The notes under the pieces: generated by a model | Database searches by the model: none | Told to the model about the DNA's origin: nothing | Seen by the model: the letters and a program-made list of their open reading frames with translations, nothing else | Assembly: GCA_026686845.1 (NCBI GenBank) | Contig: JAIVEN010000020.1 | Location: 2,507,501 to 2,571,500, forward strand | Source of the DNA: Adenanthera pavonina | Taxonomy: Eukaryota > Streptophyta > Magnoliopsida > Fabales > Fabaceae | Direction of reading: 5' to 3' | DNA length: 64,000 bases | Made by a program: the position numbers and the translations under genes | Shown: in pieces, positions 10,935 to 25,189 of the stretch | Layout of the letters: every line of letters starts with the position of its first letter | Numbering within the stretch: position 1 is the first letter of the stretch

Positions 10935-13380
10935 AGCGTCACACCATTATGAGAAGAACGACTTAAAGTAGACAGAAGCTATGGCCAAAGCCAGTTTGAT
11001 CCTTCAATTGGCAGCATCCTATACTCTGCAAGTTGGCCACAGTTCATAGCTTTTTATGACGTTCCACCGTTCTTTTTTTAATATTTTTATTACTATTAGA
11101 ATAAAATGACAGTTAAGTTTTTGAGTCAAATTATACTTTAATAGTATTAGACTCTTGGATTATAACCCAATGAATAGTTTAATTTGATTGCTTAGGTTCA
11201 AAAAATAGTATCCTTTTTGTGGCAAAAATAAAAAAAAGAGGTTTAAAAAATACTAGTTTTAGACAAATTTGTTTTAAGTTGACTTTGTTGAGATTAATTA
11301 CCGATGAGATACTTATGTAATTAGACTCAATGGTGAGACCTTAAAGGTTAAAGGAATATAATCTTGTTGGAGGTAGTGAGTTTAAGTGTTGGTATGAAAA
11401 AAGAAGATGAATCATAAATAACTTCATCATACTTTAGTTTAATTTTAAATGCTATAATATAAATATTTTTATTAGTTATTCTTAGTATTTTTATGGAGGG
11501 TGTTTTAATGAAAATTTTAAATTATATTGACATGCATATTTTAAAATTGAAATTAAAAATTATGTGATTTGAAGAAAATTTATGGGAAGTCAGTGTTATT
11601 CAAAAAAATATAGTTGAATTTCTTGGTCTTCATAATTATAATGAAAAAAAAATATCTATTTGATTCATCAAAATTGTTATAAATGTTCTATCAAATTAAT
11701 TTATAATAGATTGTTATGTTGTAATTTAGAATCAACAATGCTTAAATTTGATCTAGTTGGTATCAGATATCAAATAATTATATATATATATATATGGAGA
11801 AAAAAGTTGTCACGTGACTATATAAACATCTCAAATATCTAGTAATGTAATTTCATGTGTGATGATCTTTAAATTATTAATTTAATCAAGACAAATGTTT
11901 CTAATTATCTAATAATTTAATTAAGATGTGACAAAATACATAAATGTTTTCAATAACAACATGATAAATCTATACATGATTCACTAATAATTAACAAGTT
12001 AAACAACATAACAAAGTTCCCTATATTTTTTTGAACAACTAGTTAAATAGTTTATCATATAAATTATATTCTCGCCGTGTTATTTTTCAAGAATCGTGCA
12101 CTTGTTATAATTTAATTTTTTTAAATATCTCAAACCCCAATTTAGACTCTCTACATTCAAGAATTCAAGAATATATATTCTTAAAAACCCTTATATTAAG
12201 GATAAAAAAATTATAAAACGAGGCTTATAAAAAAAAAAATCCAAGGGGTATAAAGGATGGAAAAGACGGGGTATAACTTGTTAGTATCAAGAAAGAATTG
12301 AAAAGCCAAGGAATGGGATAGAGTAACACTCTGATTGTGGAAGCAGAAGCTACCATATGTATACATCTAATGAAATCACGGGGTGTCAAGAAGCACTTGT
12401 CCTTATTATGAGATGTGGCCGACAATAATGTCTCTTAGAAAAGGATCAGTGTGTGTACTGTTTTTCATGGTCAAAACAACAGGTTTATTTCAAAAATTGG
12501 AGACACAGAGGGGGGGTCCGACCAGAAAAATAAAAATAAAATAAAATATCAGAGGGGGAAAACAACAGATTTTGTCCTCTTTTTATACCCCCAAATATGC
12601 CTTAATTCTGTCTAATTCTTGACATGCTTTTTCTCGTTTGTTGTCGTTTCTGTTCTGTGTATTATTTGACTTCAATTCAATTCCATTGTTCACTCCCTCT
12701 CAGGTTTTTCTTTTTCTTTTCTTGTCTCGGACGGACTGGGACACAAGACCATTTTTATTGCTTTAGGACTGCCCCCTTCAGCGTTTTGAATTCTCATTTG
12801 GAATAATTGAACTCCAAGTAATTTATCTGCCTTTGTTCCATACTTTTGAGAAACGGAATTTTAGTACTACTTTTGGCTTGAGAAAAGTTATCATAGGGTA
12901 ACATATTTCACCACCACAAATAGCTTTGAAGACTAGAGAATCAGAATAATCCTCTTCCTGACCATAGTTTCTTCTGTAATTAATTTAGGAATCATACATA
13001 TATATATATATATGTCTGTTAACCCTGCATTAGCATTAGGAATATCATCCAATATTTGTTAATATATCATATTTTACTTTGTCTTCTGAAAAATTTGAAA
13101 AAGTAAAATTTGCAGTTGAATTATGTTGAAGAACTTGTTCTGCATATATCAGGTTGAGTACATGTAGCGTATAGATTAGTGTGCTATATAAGAATTATGT
13201 TAATTAGTTTATAGGATCTCATAATCTCTTTCGTAATCCATTAACGTTGTTCTAGACTTTTTTAGTGATAAAAATGAGGAAAAGTTTAAAGTTGTTTGGA
13301 AAATGAAACACATCCAACACGGTACATAGTTATGAATGATCATCATACATCTTCTTTGCACATTGCAAAACAAGAATGTT
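10441..13380. other. AT-rich intergenic sequence with (TA)n tract
   Basis: No supported gene. A (TA)n run sits at about 10907-10934. A GA/CT-rich patch near 12500-12720 shows no conserved frame. Short frames here look random. Confidence 0.45.
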
Positions 13381-13389
13381 AATCTTGAA

Positions 13390-13480
13390 CCGATGAAAGT
13401 TAGTTCAACTGGCAAAGATATAACTCATAGCTCACATGAATCAAGGTTTGAATTTCACTGTTTATGAAGACTCCATTAAT
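13390..13480 (+). repeat. tRNA-derived SINE-like fragment
   Basis: The words 'TTAGTTCAACTGGCAAAG' and, about 35 bases on, 'AGGTTTGAATTTC' resemble the A and B boxes of a tRNA-type pol III promoter, as found in plant SINE heads. It does not fold as a proper tRNA, and no 3' tail was identified. Confidence 0.35.
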
Positions 13481-15589
13481 AGATAATTTGTAAATGCTTT
13501 TTTAAGTGATATTTTAACTGACACTCGTCCTAAATTTAATAAATTTTTTGTTCTTTTGGGATAAAAAAAGAATGTTAAACTTGAGTTTAATTAGTTAAAA
13601 ATGACTCCTTGGAAGTTTTGATATGAGGATATTTCTGTCTATTTTTTTACCTTTTTTTGAGTGGTTGGATTCTCTTCTGAATAGAGATGGTTCTGGATTG
13701 GGAGGAATAACGCAATCTCAGTTTTCTTGGAAAAATATGTTGGGGATGTACAGTGAGATTATAGTAAGTATACTTGCGTACCAAGAAAGGATTTGAAGAA
13801 ATGGTCTAATTCCTTTGTAAGCAACCATGATTACCTGCTATGGAGAGAGTCCTACGTAAATGAGGAAAGAAGCATTTCAATCACCATTTTTGATAAATGA
13901 ACCAAACAGTCTTGTTTAACACTTCAAGAAATCTCAATTATAGCAACCAAATATTCCTTTGCTATTTTTCTTCATGACAGACATACTGAGGATTCGGTTT
14001 TGATGCATATCCTTATGTAATAAACAAAATCTAGTATAATTGGCAGATAGTTGAGCCCCTTAATCATGTTATTTAGGGTTCAATTTATGTGAATAAAAAA
14101 ATTTTATTGAGATAAACAATGCTTGCTTTATTAGTTTTGTATTTCAAAAGGATTAGTCTTTATGTTTCGAGAAATTAGTGTTTATGATTTGTCAGTATGG
14201 AAAAGACTGTAGTTGAAGAGGTAAAGCCCACAAGTAAGTAATCTTTATGTTTGGAGAAATTAGTCTTCAATTGTGGATTAAAAAATATCCATGATGCTCA
14301 CCATAAAAAAATGTCTCATTTGGATTGTTCAAATCTAATTATTTTGTTTTGTTTTTCTTAATTGACATATTATTTTTTATAAATTAATAGTTATAAAATT
14401 TATACTATTTTGCATCATATATACTTTACTTAAGATAAAAATTATTAACATTGAATTTGAAAAATAATAAAATTTATGCTGTTCAAAATAAATTAAAAAT
14501 GGTCCAAATAAAATATTCATTGGATCTAAGTCCGGATAAGTGGTGAGATATTTTATTTTTTCTTCAATTTCTCGTGGGCAAAATTTCAATGAAAAATGCC
14601 TAGGCAATTTTTCCTTTCGCTAATTTGAGTAACTTTAAAAACCACCCCCCCCCCTCCCCCGCCGGGGCTCCTCATTTTTTTTCCCATTTCCTATCCTTCT
14701 GGCTCCACGGACATGAATAAAATTTACTTATAATCCAGATGAATCAACTGTCATTATTAGATATCAATCTCCTTTGACAATTATGCATTATTTATGTGTG
14801 AGAAGATCTTCAAATTATGGATTGAAACCAATTGATTAGGACCTTCAAGCTAGCTAGATAACTTTACCGGCATCGTTATAAACAATTGTAAGCATCAAGT
14901 CAGTCATTCATGGGAAAATCACTAAAAAAAAAATCCAAAACATGAAAATAATTATTAAAATAATGTCCCAAAATCCTAAATAAATATACTTAAATCTCAT
15001 TGATGTAAAATCAATATAAAATCATAAAAAATAAATGTAAAAAACTTATTATTGAATATTAAATAGTGTTTTAATATTGAATTATATTCAATTCTCATTA
15101 GTGTAAAATTTGGAAAAATGAGTATAAAAAATTTTATTATTGAATATAAAATTGTATTCCAATATTTTATTGAATATAAAATTGTATTCTAATATTTTAT
15201 ATTTATATTCTAAAATTTTATGTTTAACAATAAAAATTTTTATACTCGTTTTTCAGAATTTTATATCAATAAAACTTAAGTGTAATTTTTTAAGATTTTA
15301 GAATTATTTTTGTGTGATGAGGTTTTTGTGATTTTTCCCTCATTCATCTTTTATTGGTGATGCGATGTTTCTCTTTGATTTAGTTATTTGAGAAACCATA
15401 CTCATCTTCTTTTTCTTTTTTATATTAGAAAAATTTAGGCATATTGAGTCTTGGGAACGCATTTCGGAGCGCAGTATAGATCTCTTTACTCCAAAAAAAG
15501 CACTCATAAAAGTATTGAAAGATTATTATAAAAAAAAATTATTGCAAAAGTTTTATAAAAAATTATTAAAAAGAAAGTATTGATGGGTT
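13481..15589. other. Intergenic sequence, poly-C tract and weak SINE-like word
   Basis: A C-rich run lies at 14643-14660. A second weak A/B-box-like pair ('TTGGCAGATAGTTGAG', 'GGGTTCAATTT') is at about 14040-14090. No gene recognised. Confidence 0.4.
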
Positions 15590-15700
15590 AGCCATCAATA
15601 AAATCTCTATATTAATAGTAGGATTTGAACTAATGCCTTTGTGAGCTGTAGATTACATAATTAGCAACTGAACCAATATTCATTAGCAAAAGCAATTTAA
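15590..15700 (-). repeat. tRNA-derived SINE-like fragment (minus)
   Basis: On the minus strand 'TTGGTTCAGTTGCTAATTA' is followed by 'AGTTCAAATCCTACT', an A-box/B-box arrangement. The tRNA cloverleaf is not complete, so I take it as a SINE head, not a functional tRNA. Confidence 0.4.
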
Positions 15701-15921
15701 TTAAGAGAAAAAAACACCATTTTAGTTATATTATTGCCTATGAGGATCATTTAGAAAGATTATTTGGTGCAAAATGAATAAAAAATTATTATAAATAAAA
15801 TAAAATAGATAATTTTGAGAATAAAAAAAATATGACTCTGCTTAAAAATAAGAAAAATATTGTTGAATATTCATCAATATATCAATTAATCAATATATAG
15901 TATAAAATTTGTAGTAAACTA

Positions 15922-16185
15922 CTTACTTTGATCTATATTTTAAGGGTTTTAGGTTCAAAATATAAAGGGTTATATAATTTTTAATAGGAGTTTATCTTTT
16001 TTATTTTTATTAATTATCATCTCGCAAGTTGAAAAAAAAATAAATTTTTAAAATAATTTTTATTGATAATTAATAAGAGTAAAATTGAGATGTTGGGTTT
16101 TTTTTAAGAATTTTTAAGTATATAATAAATTTTTCTTAATAACCATCAAATAGTGGAAAATTCCTATAATATAAATTGGAGGGAG
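15922..16185. mobile_element. Stowaway-like MITE, diverged
   Basis: A 264-bp segment flanked by TA (15920-15921 and 16186-16187). It begins 'CTTACTTTGATCTATATTTT' and its far end reads 'ATATAAATTGGAGGGAG', an imperfect inverted pair. Same size class as the other MITEs here, but different interior. Confidence 0.6.
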
Positions 16186-16664
16186 TATATTATTTACAAA
16201 TTATGAGTGTTAGGTTCATCTTAAGATTCGTTCAACGTATGGGCAAACATTAATTACGAAAACTTGATAAATATAATATAAAAATAAAAATAAAAAACAT
16301 TTTTTTTGTTATATGAATCAAATGAAGCATAATATTGGAAAATAGAATATTCTAAATGTGAATATGCAATACGTCAATCCCAATTTTAAAATATCGAATA
16401 ATTTTAATTTCGATCCCATGAAAGTACAGTTTAGCCGATCCACAACACGTATTAGTGTTACTATATATAGTCTTGCGTGTAGATTTTAAAATCAAAGAAC
16501 ACCAGAAGGGGGGTTGGGCGCCCAAAAACTTTATGGAAGATACAACCACTCCTTTCATAATACAATAAACCATATCTAATAACAGCAATAATATATTATA
16601 TTAAACGTGTGGTGAAAGCTCTAATATAATGTTTATCCCAAAAAAGAAAGATCTAATATTATTA

Positions 16665-16928
16665 TTTCTTCTGGTTCTATATATACGATATTTTATCCTG
16701 ATCCTAAATATAAGACCCTTTATAATATACAATGTAGTATTTATTATACATTTCCAAAAAATATTCCTATTTAATGTATCCAAAGAGAAAGAGAAACAGA
16801 TTAAATAAGGGTAGTTTTAGAAAAATGTTGAGATTTTTGGAGAAATTGAGGTAGTTAATTAATTTTAATTTTAATTCTTAATCCGCGTGATTCGGTTAAA
16901 AGAATCTTATATTAAGAATTAGAGGGAA
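16665..16928 (+). mobile_element. Stowaway-like MITE, same family as 6872-7135
   Basis: A 264-bp copy with matching interior ('GGGTAGTTTTAGAAAAATG', 'CGCGTGATTCGGTTAAAA') and ends, flanked by TA at 16663-16664 and 16929-16930. Confidence 0.8.
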
Positions 16929-16929
16929 T

Positions 16930-19900
16930 ATCATCTTGTGTTGGTATAAGTGATAGAGACTCTCATTTCTTTTAAGAAAAGTGATTAGAGATTCAATCAC
17001 TAACTGTTATGGTGGAAATAAATTTAATTAAGACGAATCAATCTTTTATCCTCAATTTCCCAAAATAGATTAATTGGTTCTTATAGATGATGAGGAATAC
17101 TCTTCCTTATCATATGCCAAGAAAGTTCTAATATTATTAAATGCTATGGTTGGAAATTGAGATGATATTACATGCATGTCACTAGTTGCACCAATACTGC
17201 TTGCCAACTCCTAATTTCCATACCTAACCCATAAATAAATTATGGGATGTATTGTCTTCTTTATATTTATATATATTCTCTTTTATCTCTCAATAAATAA
17301 ATTTTAGAAAAGAGTGTTCCAAGGGATTCAAACCCGTAACCAAATTTTAATATCAAACCTCAAGAATAATAATGCTTATTTTTAGATCAAAAGTTACAAT
17401 ATTAAATATAGTGATTTTTGTGACTATAAAAATAAACTTGAATTGTAACTTCCTCCTACCAAGGCAAATTATGTATATTAAAATTTCATATATTTGTACA
17501 TAACTTAAAATGAATCCAATTGTTCTTCTAATCTATGTGGCTTGCTTTGTATACATTTTATATATTAATATATTGATGACATGCATCACATGCATTTCCT
17601 TTTTTCAATTCAATTAGATGTAAGCCTCATATATTGCACGAAATTTAAGAAATGGGACACATTATTTACTATTTATGAATAATGGAATTTACTATAAATT
17701 TTATATTTTATATTAATAATATTAATTTAAAAAAAGGTTGAAATGAAAAGAATTCTGTCAGGTGTTGTGTACCTTGAAAAATTGAGCAAGGATCATGAGA
17801 GTACATAATCGAAGCTTCGTTGATATTACAATCGTTTCATGAACTGTTCGAATATCAAAACAAGATCAAATTAATAATTAATAAATTAAAGGGATTTTCA
17901 TTGGTGTCCTTGTTAAAAGTTTAAGGCATGTGATAGAATAAATTAAATTTCATGAAATTTCTGTCTCGTTTCATACGCAAAACTACTCATTCAAATTAAA
18001 GGAAAAAAAGTTGGCCAAAAAAGACTAAGGGAAAAAAGATACTTGCATTGTACTATGATACTATCTAAACTTTGAAACCAATCGGCCTTTTTCTCTTTCT
18101 CTAACCACTTTAATTAGCTATATTTCAATTGGGAAATCACTGTTTAAGCTATTTATACTAAAAAAATTAAAGTTAATTAAAAGACTCAGATTTTTTCTCG
18201 GCCCACAAAAGAATCAAATAATAAAATTTGAATTTTGCGATTTAAACTGAAATTTAAATTTTTTTAGGAAAAAAATTTAGATATTAGCTAAAAGAAACTT
18301 TGTGCATGTGAATTGTTAAAATTCAAATCAATTGCATGTAGTGTCAAAAAATTAATAAATAATAATTTTATAATAAAGTAATAAGTAGAAGATTGTGTTG
18401 TATTTTATATTTATTGATATATTACTTTAGTTTCTTATATACCGTAGCTAACATATTACCAGTAAATTTGAATTTAAATACATAATGATTTGAAAGAGAA
18501 AAAAAAGTAAAAGAGACAAAAGAGGCTCATGTGGTGGGTAGATCAAGAGGTTCATATGTTGGGTGAACCATAAATCTACAATAATTCTATGCTGACAATA
18601 GATTTTGTCTTATTATAATTTATTGATTTACTGATTTGTAATTTTTAAACTAATTTAAAAATTAAATTTATATATAAATATTTTTAATTTAAAGTTTTTA
18701 GTTGTGACACATTGAGATAATATCATTTTAAAAAAATTTCACAAAAAGAACAAGAGAATAAAAATCTTTGGAAGGAAAAGTTGATGCTGAAGTCCCGTAG
18801 TTTTGGTGAACCGCAAATCAACCAAATTTCAGGTTTAACTAAAAGGGAAAGACTCCGAACAAAGATGGAACTTATTTCATAAAATAAAGCATTTAATTTA
18901 TTTTTTAAAAAAAAGGCATTGAAGGATACAACCACAAAAAATTGTACGATTTGTTTTAGTGTAAAACTTTTTTAAATTATATGATAAGGCAAGGTTACTT
19001 GTTTTTAAAATTTCTCAAATAAATCTCACATTTCACTTACATGTGGCGACTAATGATTATGTATGAATTTAACTAATTTTATTGAGAGAAATTAATGAAA
19101 AAATTATTTAAATATAATTTTAAGAAATTTTCATAATAAAAGGAAGATTTTTTAAAAAAAAATTGTATTGAAGTAAAATGTGATGTTAACCAAGATTTTA
19201 GGCATGAGTTATTACATTTACAGCATGAAAGATATTGACATGACAAAGAAAGGAATCATAAGACAGATAACAGATGGCAAATTGGCAACCCAAATCTTTC
19301 CACATATATTATTCAAGTTCTTGAGAAATCTTTTTATAATATATTTTTATATTTAAGGATTAAACTTCTATGAAATCCCTTAATGTCAATTATTTCAATT
19401 AAAATATGACAAGTCTATAATTGAATTAAATAATTATAAAGTTGTTTACGCATTTCATGCCTTTATTAAATATACTAGATACCTCTTAAGTATACTAGCT
19501 ATTTGTCAAAAAATGTTTCTTATTTTTTTTCCAATAAACACTCATTATCTCAGTTCAGTTTCTAAAACATTAATCTTTTCGATTCGTAAAACATTAATCT
19601 TTTATAGGACACAACAAAATAGATTTTTGAACTAAAGAACCTTTTTATATACTCGTTCTATGCTTCACTACTAAATTACATCTAGAATACTGGTTCTTTG
19701 ATTGAATATATTTTCCCTTTCCTCAAAAAAAAAAAATTACATCTAGAAACTTGCATGTTTTTGACAAATTTATCCTCACTTTTACTACACCGATTCAAGT
19801 GAAAATTTACTTGTGGTTAAAAATATTGTACGAGTTTAGGCTTTAAATCAATAGAACGAGTAATCCGCGCAGGGGGGAAACCTCTTACTTTTTTGAGTTC

Positions 19901-20250
19901 AAGCTTCGAATTTCAAACATTTTGTTTGGGAAATTAAAGTACGAGGCAAAGTTAAATAAAGTGAAAAATAAACGCCTCACAAATTTATAGTATTTTCCCC
20001 TGCTTTTGCTTTTTTAAATAAAACACTAAATGTGTGTTTACCAAAAAAATTTTTAAAAAAAGTAAATGGGACAAAATTTCTTTATTCATTTATTGTATTT
20101 GAAATTTGAGGAAAGGGATAAATAACAAAAGGAGCAAATAAATAATTAATAATCAAACTCAAGGTATTAAATTCAACTTACAGTCCTACCCATATTTCTT
20201 CTCATTTCCATTCTTATTTTCTGAACTAATATCATACTATTATTTTTATA
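16930..20250. other. AT-rich intergenic sequence, no supported gene
   Basis: Only short random frames. A weak B-box-like word on the minus strand, 'GGGTTTGAATCCC', lies near 17326-17340 and another tRNA-like stretch near 16935-17005, so more SINE debris is possible. Confidence 0.4.
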
Positions 20251-20254
20251 CTTT

Positions 20255-20405
20255 ATCATCCGAGATTCTGGGTTTATTGTCCACCTCAGACTAATCCAGA
20301 TCCTGCTATGTATGACCTTATGACGGCTCATGAATACCGATGGGAAGATCCCACGACCTTGAGAAATGTTAGTCAAACCCTTTGCCACTTGACCAAGTGC
20401 CTATT
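20255..20405 (-). repeat. tRNA-derived SINE-like element (minus)
   Basis: The minus strand reads 'ACTTGGTCAAGTGGCAAAGG', then 'AAGGTCGTGGGATCTTCCC', then a GC-richer body. The spacing of the A- and B-box-like words fits a pol III SINE head. It is the most complete of the SINE-like pieces here. Confidence 0.5.
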
Positions 20406-20699
20406 AATAAACTAGTATCATACTCTATGATACTGCAAATTGCTATTACTACATTTTTAGCTATATAATAGAATCTAGATGTGCGGGTCAAAATTAATAT
20501 TTACTTATAATAATATGTGATCCTTTTTTATTTAAACATTAAGAATCCACACATAAATTGTGTGATGTTCCATAAAAAAACAAAATCACGGGAGTAATAT
20601 CTCTAGAAAAAAAAGTATTTTATATTAAAAAATAATAAACTAATGAGGAACATCATTTTATGTGGTTGACATGAAGCTTAATCATTAGGCTGCTTAGTG

Positions 20700-20900
20700 C
20701 GCTAATTACATATGCTTAAAAGGTCCATCGTCATGATGACAGCTTTATAAAAATAAAAAAAATCAGAAAGGGCCACTACGGTCGGTCGTTTATCTATTCA
20801 ATTCAATTTTGTTCTTCTAGTGGCTTCTACTCCCAAAAAGAACAATACAAAACGACGCTCCGTTTGCGGTTTTCACGGCACGTAATAAAGTATCCTCTCA
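20700..20900. other. GC-richer island, possible promoter remnant
   Basis: An island with 'GGTCGGTCG' and 'AAAACGACGCTCCGTTTGCGG' type words stands out from AT-rich surroundings. It has no frame and no adjacent gene, and its function is unknown. Confidence 0.25.
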
Positions 20901-21609
20901 TATATAAATTATTATAAGAGAATTACATTGGGAAATCAACCTAATAAATTAATTATAAAATAGAATTTTTTATTATTTATTTTTTAATTTTATTATTTAA
21001 TATTTTAGATTTTAATATTTTTTTAGCTAAGATCTTTCTTTGTTATTAATTTACACTATTAGTCCCTATATGTAATTTCTTCTAAATTATATCTACACAT
21101 CTCATACTCACAAAAAAAATAATTTTGTAAAATTTTTTATAATTTTCTAAAATTATCCCATTAAATAGAGATGAAAATAAATTATTTTCTTTCACATAAC
21201 TTTTTTTCTCTTATTTTTCATAGTTGAATACTATTATAAATAATAATAAAAATAAAAAATAAATCGTCACTAATTTTCACAATAATTTATATTTTAAAAC
21301 CTAAATCTACTATGTTTTGAAATGAAACAAATTAGCTATTCCTTCTCGGCTTGTTTGTTATTGTACTTTCTCAATTTCTTATTATAAATAACTTTTAACT
21401 ATTTTATATTTCCTCTTATCTTATTTATAAAGTGTTATTATTTATTATATAGGAATTAAGAAGACATAATTATATTTTCAAATTTATAAAAAGTTAGTAT
21501 AAATTTTTAATCTTACCCCTATTGATTAAAAACTGAAATAATTTATGAGATAAAAAAATTATTAAAAAAAGGATAATAAAGAAAATTCAAATAAAAAATA
21601 ACACAACAC

Positions 21610-21711
21610 CATATAAATAGGATTAAGTAAATTTTCAAGATAACATCTTATAAATGAGATCATATAAATAGGATTAAACAAGTTTTTAAGATAACATCTT
21701 ATAAATGAGAC
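21610..21711. repeat. Two-unit tandem repeat of about 51 bp
   Basis: Two near-identical units share 'CATATAAATAGGATTAA' and 'AAGATAACATCTTATAAATG'. Confidence 0.7.
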
Positions 21712-21869
21712 GGGAGAGAGTACATACCAAGAAAATAAATTAAAATTTTTAAATTTTACAAAATTTATCATAACTTTTTATTATTATCTTTATTAAATTA
21801 TACTCATTTTAATTATCTATTTAATATTTGGCTTTTATTTTATAAACTTAAATTTTTTAAAAAATACTA

Positions 21870-22134
21870 TTCCCTCCGTTTCGCTATATAGTGCACTTTT
21901 TTGAGAAATTAATATTTTATAATATAGTGCACTTTACGGATTATGTAGTATAATTTTTTTCTCTTTTCAAGATTGTCTCTAATTAATAAATTTAAATATT
22001 TATTTATTATTAAAATATTTTATTCTCAAAATATTTAATGAGGATAATTTAAAAAAAGATAGAAAATTTTATTAATTATTATTTTAATTTATATGTGATA
22101 GTTAAAAATGTATTATAAACTGGAACGGAAGGAA
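21870..22134. mobile_element. Stowaway-like MITE (second family)
   Basis: A 265-bp element starting TTCCCTCCGTTTCGCTATA and ending GGAACGGAAGGAA, flanked by TA (21868-21869 and 22135-22136). The duplicated word 'ATATAGTGCACTTT' is internal to the left end. Confidence 0.75.
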
Positions 22135-22159
22135 TAACTTATAACGAAATGGAGGGAAT

Positions 22160-22380
22160 AAAAGATAAAAAACGGCGATAGGTTGCACCGGGGCCGGGGG
22201 GCACGTTAGAGGAATGTGAATGGGTGGTGGACACGTGTGAGGCAATCAAGCACTGAAACTCACGTGACGAGGGCGCTGATCCCCTCGTGTCTCGCTCTTC
22301 GGTTTCGTTAAATGCTTCGATGTACGATCCATTTTGCCTGGCCGCCTCACACGCTCTTCTGTTCTGTATTTGAATTTTTT
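22160..22380. promoter_or_regulatory. GC-rich island with G-boxes, no attached gene
   Basis: About 220 bp of GC-rich sequence directly after the MITE. It contains ACACGTGT (22231-22238) and CACGTG (22261-22266), the core bound by plant bZIP and bHLH factors. No open frame or downstream gene could be attached within 2.5 kb, so it may be a relic of a promoter or an unannotated transcript start. Confidence 0.35.
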
Positions 22381-22389
22381 AGTCTTTTT

Positions 22390-24780
22390 TTAAAAAAAAA
22401 AATCCTCTTCTATTTTGATAATATAATAAATAAAATTTTCGGATAATTATGTTTGGTGGAAAAAAGTTCTCTTCGGTAAATTAATATTTTCTCCCGGCAT
22501 ACCATGTGTACAGAACCTTAGGAGAAGAGTGTGAATATCTTTTTCTTTTATTTTAAAAAATATCCTCTTCTTTAGAAATTATTTAATATTCAATATTTAC
22601 CCATAAATTCAGATTCAAGTTGAATCTAAGTTCAAATAAAAGGTAAAGTTATAATATAATTTTTTTATTTACAAAATATGAATGCCATAAATAATTTTTT
22701 TTATATTTATGCATTCATGTATTTAAACAAAGTAATAAAAAATGTAATTGTTATGTACTTTATGTGCGCATCTTATATTGACGCCAACAAGATCAAGAAA
22801 TTAGTTCTTTTCCAATTTTCACTCAATCATTCTCTGCAACCATACCTTTCTTGTAGATGACAACCTTATTCCATAATATATGGGATATAATTTGTTAAAG
22901 CTTCAATCTTAAGAAACTGTATAATAATAAGTTGATATCGTTAATTCATCTTTGTATCCTGTGGATTAGTAGACAACCACGAGACACGTTGATTTACACT
23001 GCATAATTATTACTTTTATTAAACATTTAGCCCACAAGTTGGTCTCCATTACAGGTGACATAAATATATATAAGTTGATTATCAATTCATGTTGATGTAA
23101 ATTTTAGTGACTTTTATTTCTTAAGTAAGTGGTTAAGAGTTCAATTTTTAATATTTATGTATAAAGTAAATTTAACTAAAAAAAATTTACTTTTTACTCT
23201 TTATATCTTGAAAAAGATTTGTATTTATTATTGATGAGGATACTCTTAGGTAAAAAAAAAAAACCATTTATGTTTATTGACATGGTTTAATAGTTTAACT
23301 AATTCAATCGTGATAAATTATAACTATTTAATTGACAATTATAATAAATTTTAATATTAAGTTGAAATTGATTTTTCAAAAGTTTCAGTATTTTTTCAAA
23401 ATTTAAAATTAGCTTCTCCAAATTTAATATGCAACATCATCGTTTCATTAGTTTTTTTTTTCGGACAATAGATATCAAACTCATGATATGAAAACATCGA
23501 GAAACAACGATAAAATAATAGCTACTATAAGATTAATCTTAACCAATACTCTAAAATAGACATTAAAGCATGATGCATGACAGAAATAGAATCAGGAGTT
23601 AAATACGTAATGGAAAATAATTATAATTACTGCAAATCACTACACCATTATATATATGTAATAGCTCTATCAAAATTATGTAAACGAAAAATAAAGACAT
23701 CGTGACACATTAAGACGAAGACATTTGTATCTAATAATAATAATAATATGTGAGGAGCCACTTGACATTAACTAATTTGATTCATTGAATTGGAGGTGAC
23801 AACTTCGACACGTAGCTCCTTATTAGTGTTACCTTAACAAGCAACGGAGACATGAATGTCACATTAGTATTAGTAGTTAAAGGATAATACTACTATTTTA
23901 GCATAAAGTGGTTTTCCAATCGGCATTTTACAACTAATCTTTTTCGAATATAAGTTTATTTCTCCTAATAAGATTTTTGTTTACACACATAATAAAAAAT
24001 CAAAGTAGTTATACTATAATTTATTATTTTTTATATACAACCTTAGTTGTATAACTTCTGTTGTATTAAAATTTTTATTTTGTTTCAAAATTTTTATTAT
24101 TTTAAAACTTTAAGACTTCAAAATTTTTTTTCCAATTATACCTTTATACTACATACTATTACTAATCTATTTTTTTTTAACTTTCTTCTCTTAATTACAA
24201 CATACTATTTTAATTAAATGAGGATATTCTTATCAATGTATTGCTTTTAATTTATGTGCTATAACTTTTTAATAATAAGAGTTTCGGAATGGAGTTAGTG
24301 TATCCATGCTAAAATTTTGTAATTCACTCAAAATTTTCATCATTTGTCATTAAGTATAATAAAATTAAACATGAAAATAACGACAAAAAGAATATTTTAA
24401 AAATTATTAAAATAATGATAAAAATAAATCATCATCATATTCTTAAATAATATTGAGTTCAAATATTATAAATGAAAACAAATTATAAACGATGCAAGCA
24501 TTTCGATTCAACTTAAATAAAAGTTAAACGTAGATCCGATATCTGTATAAAACTGGGTGAACTTACTTAACGGCACTAACCGTAAAGCAAATCTGAACCT
24601 GTCAAAACCAGATGAATCAATCGACCTTACGGAATCTGGAAAGATTATTGATACGGGCAAAGTTGGCTATTCCAGAGTGGAGATGATGTCATGAAACTCT
24701 TCGGTGGGCCCCATTCCGAAAATAATAATAATAAAAACGAAATATCTTTTTAAAATAAACAATATATAAAGAGATTCAAA
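22390..24780. other. AT-rich intergenic sequence upstream of the BASL-like gene
   Basis: Nothing coding. Short simple repeats only. A small GC-richer patch near 24530-24720 precedes the leader region. Confidence 0.45.
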
Positions 24781-25189
24781 CTCGGGAGGAGTAGTTTCAG
24801 TTTTAGATTTCTGTTACAGCTAATTCACAACAAGAGTCATACAAGAAGAAGAAGAGGAAGAAGGTCCAGGAGCAGGAGTCTATGGTGGGTTGCCGTTCCA
24901 GGCTAGCAATTCCGTTGACTGTCACCGGACAAACAAACTCTGGCGTTGGCGTTTAGACGAGCTGTTTTGACTTTGTAAGTATTCAGAAGGAAAAAACAAA
25001 AACGACAATACACTCAAATTCTCCGACATCGGTGTCAGGAGTTACATGAGTATTGGATTCCAGATTTTTTTTTTCATTGGAAGGAAGTCAAAAGGTTCAT
25101 CGCAGTCTAGTGCTTCCGTTTGTTGACTTGGTGGATCTGGTGCTGTCAATGATGTAATCTCACTGTCCCTATCTTTCTTTCTCTATCTC

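Noticed and set aside
17326..17345. Possible tRNA gene from a B-box-like word
   Set aside because: No acceptor stem or anticodon arm could be formed, so it is at most SINE debris.
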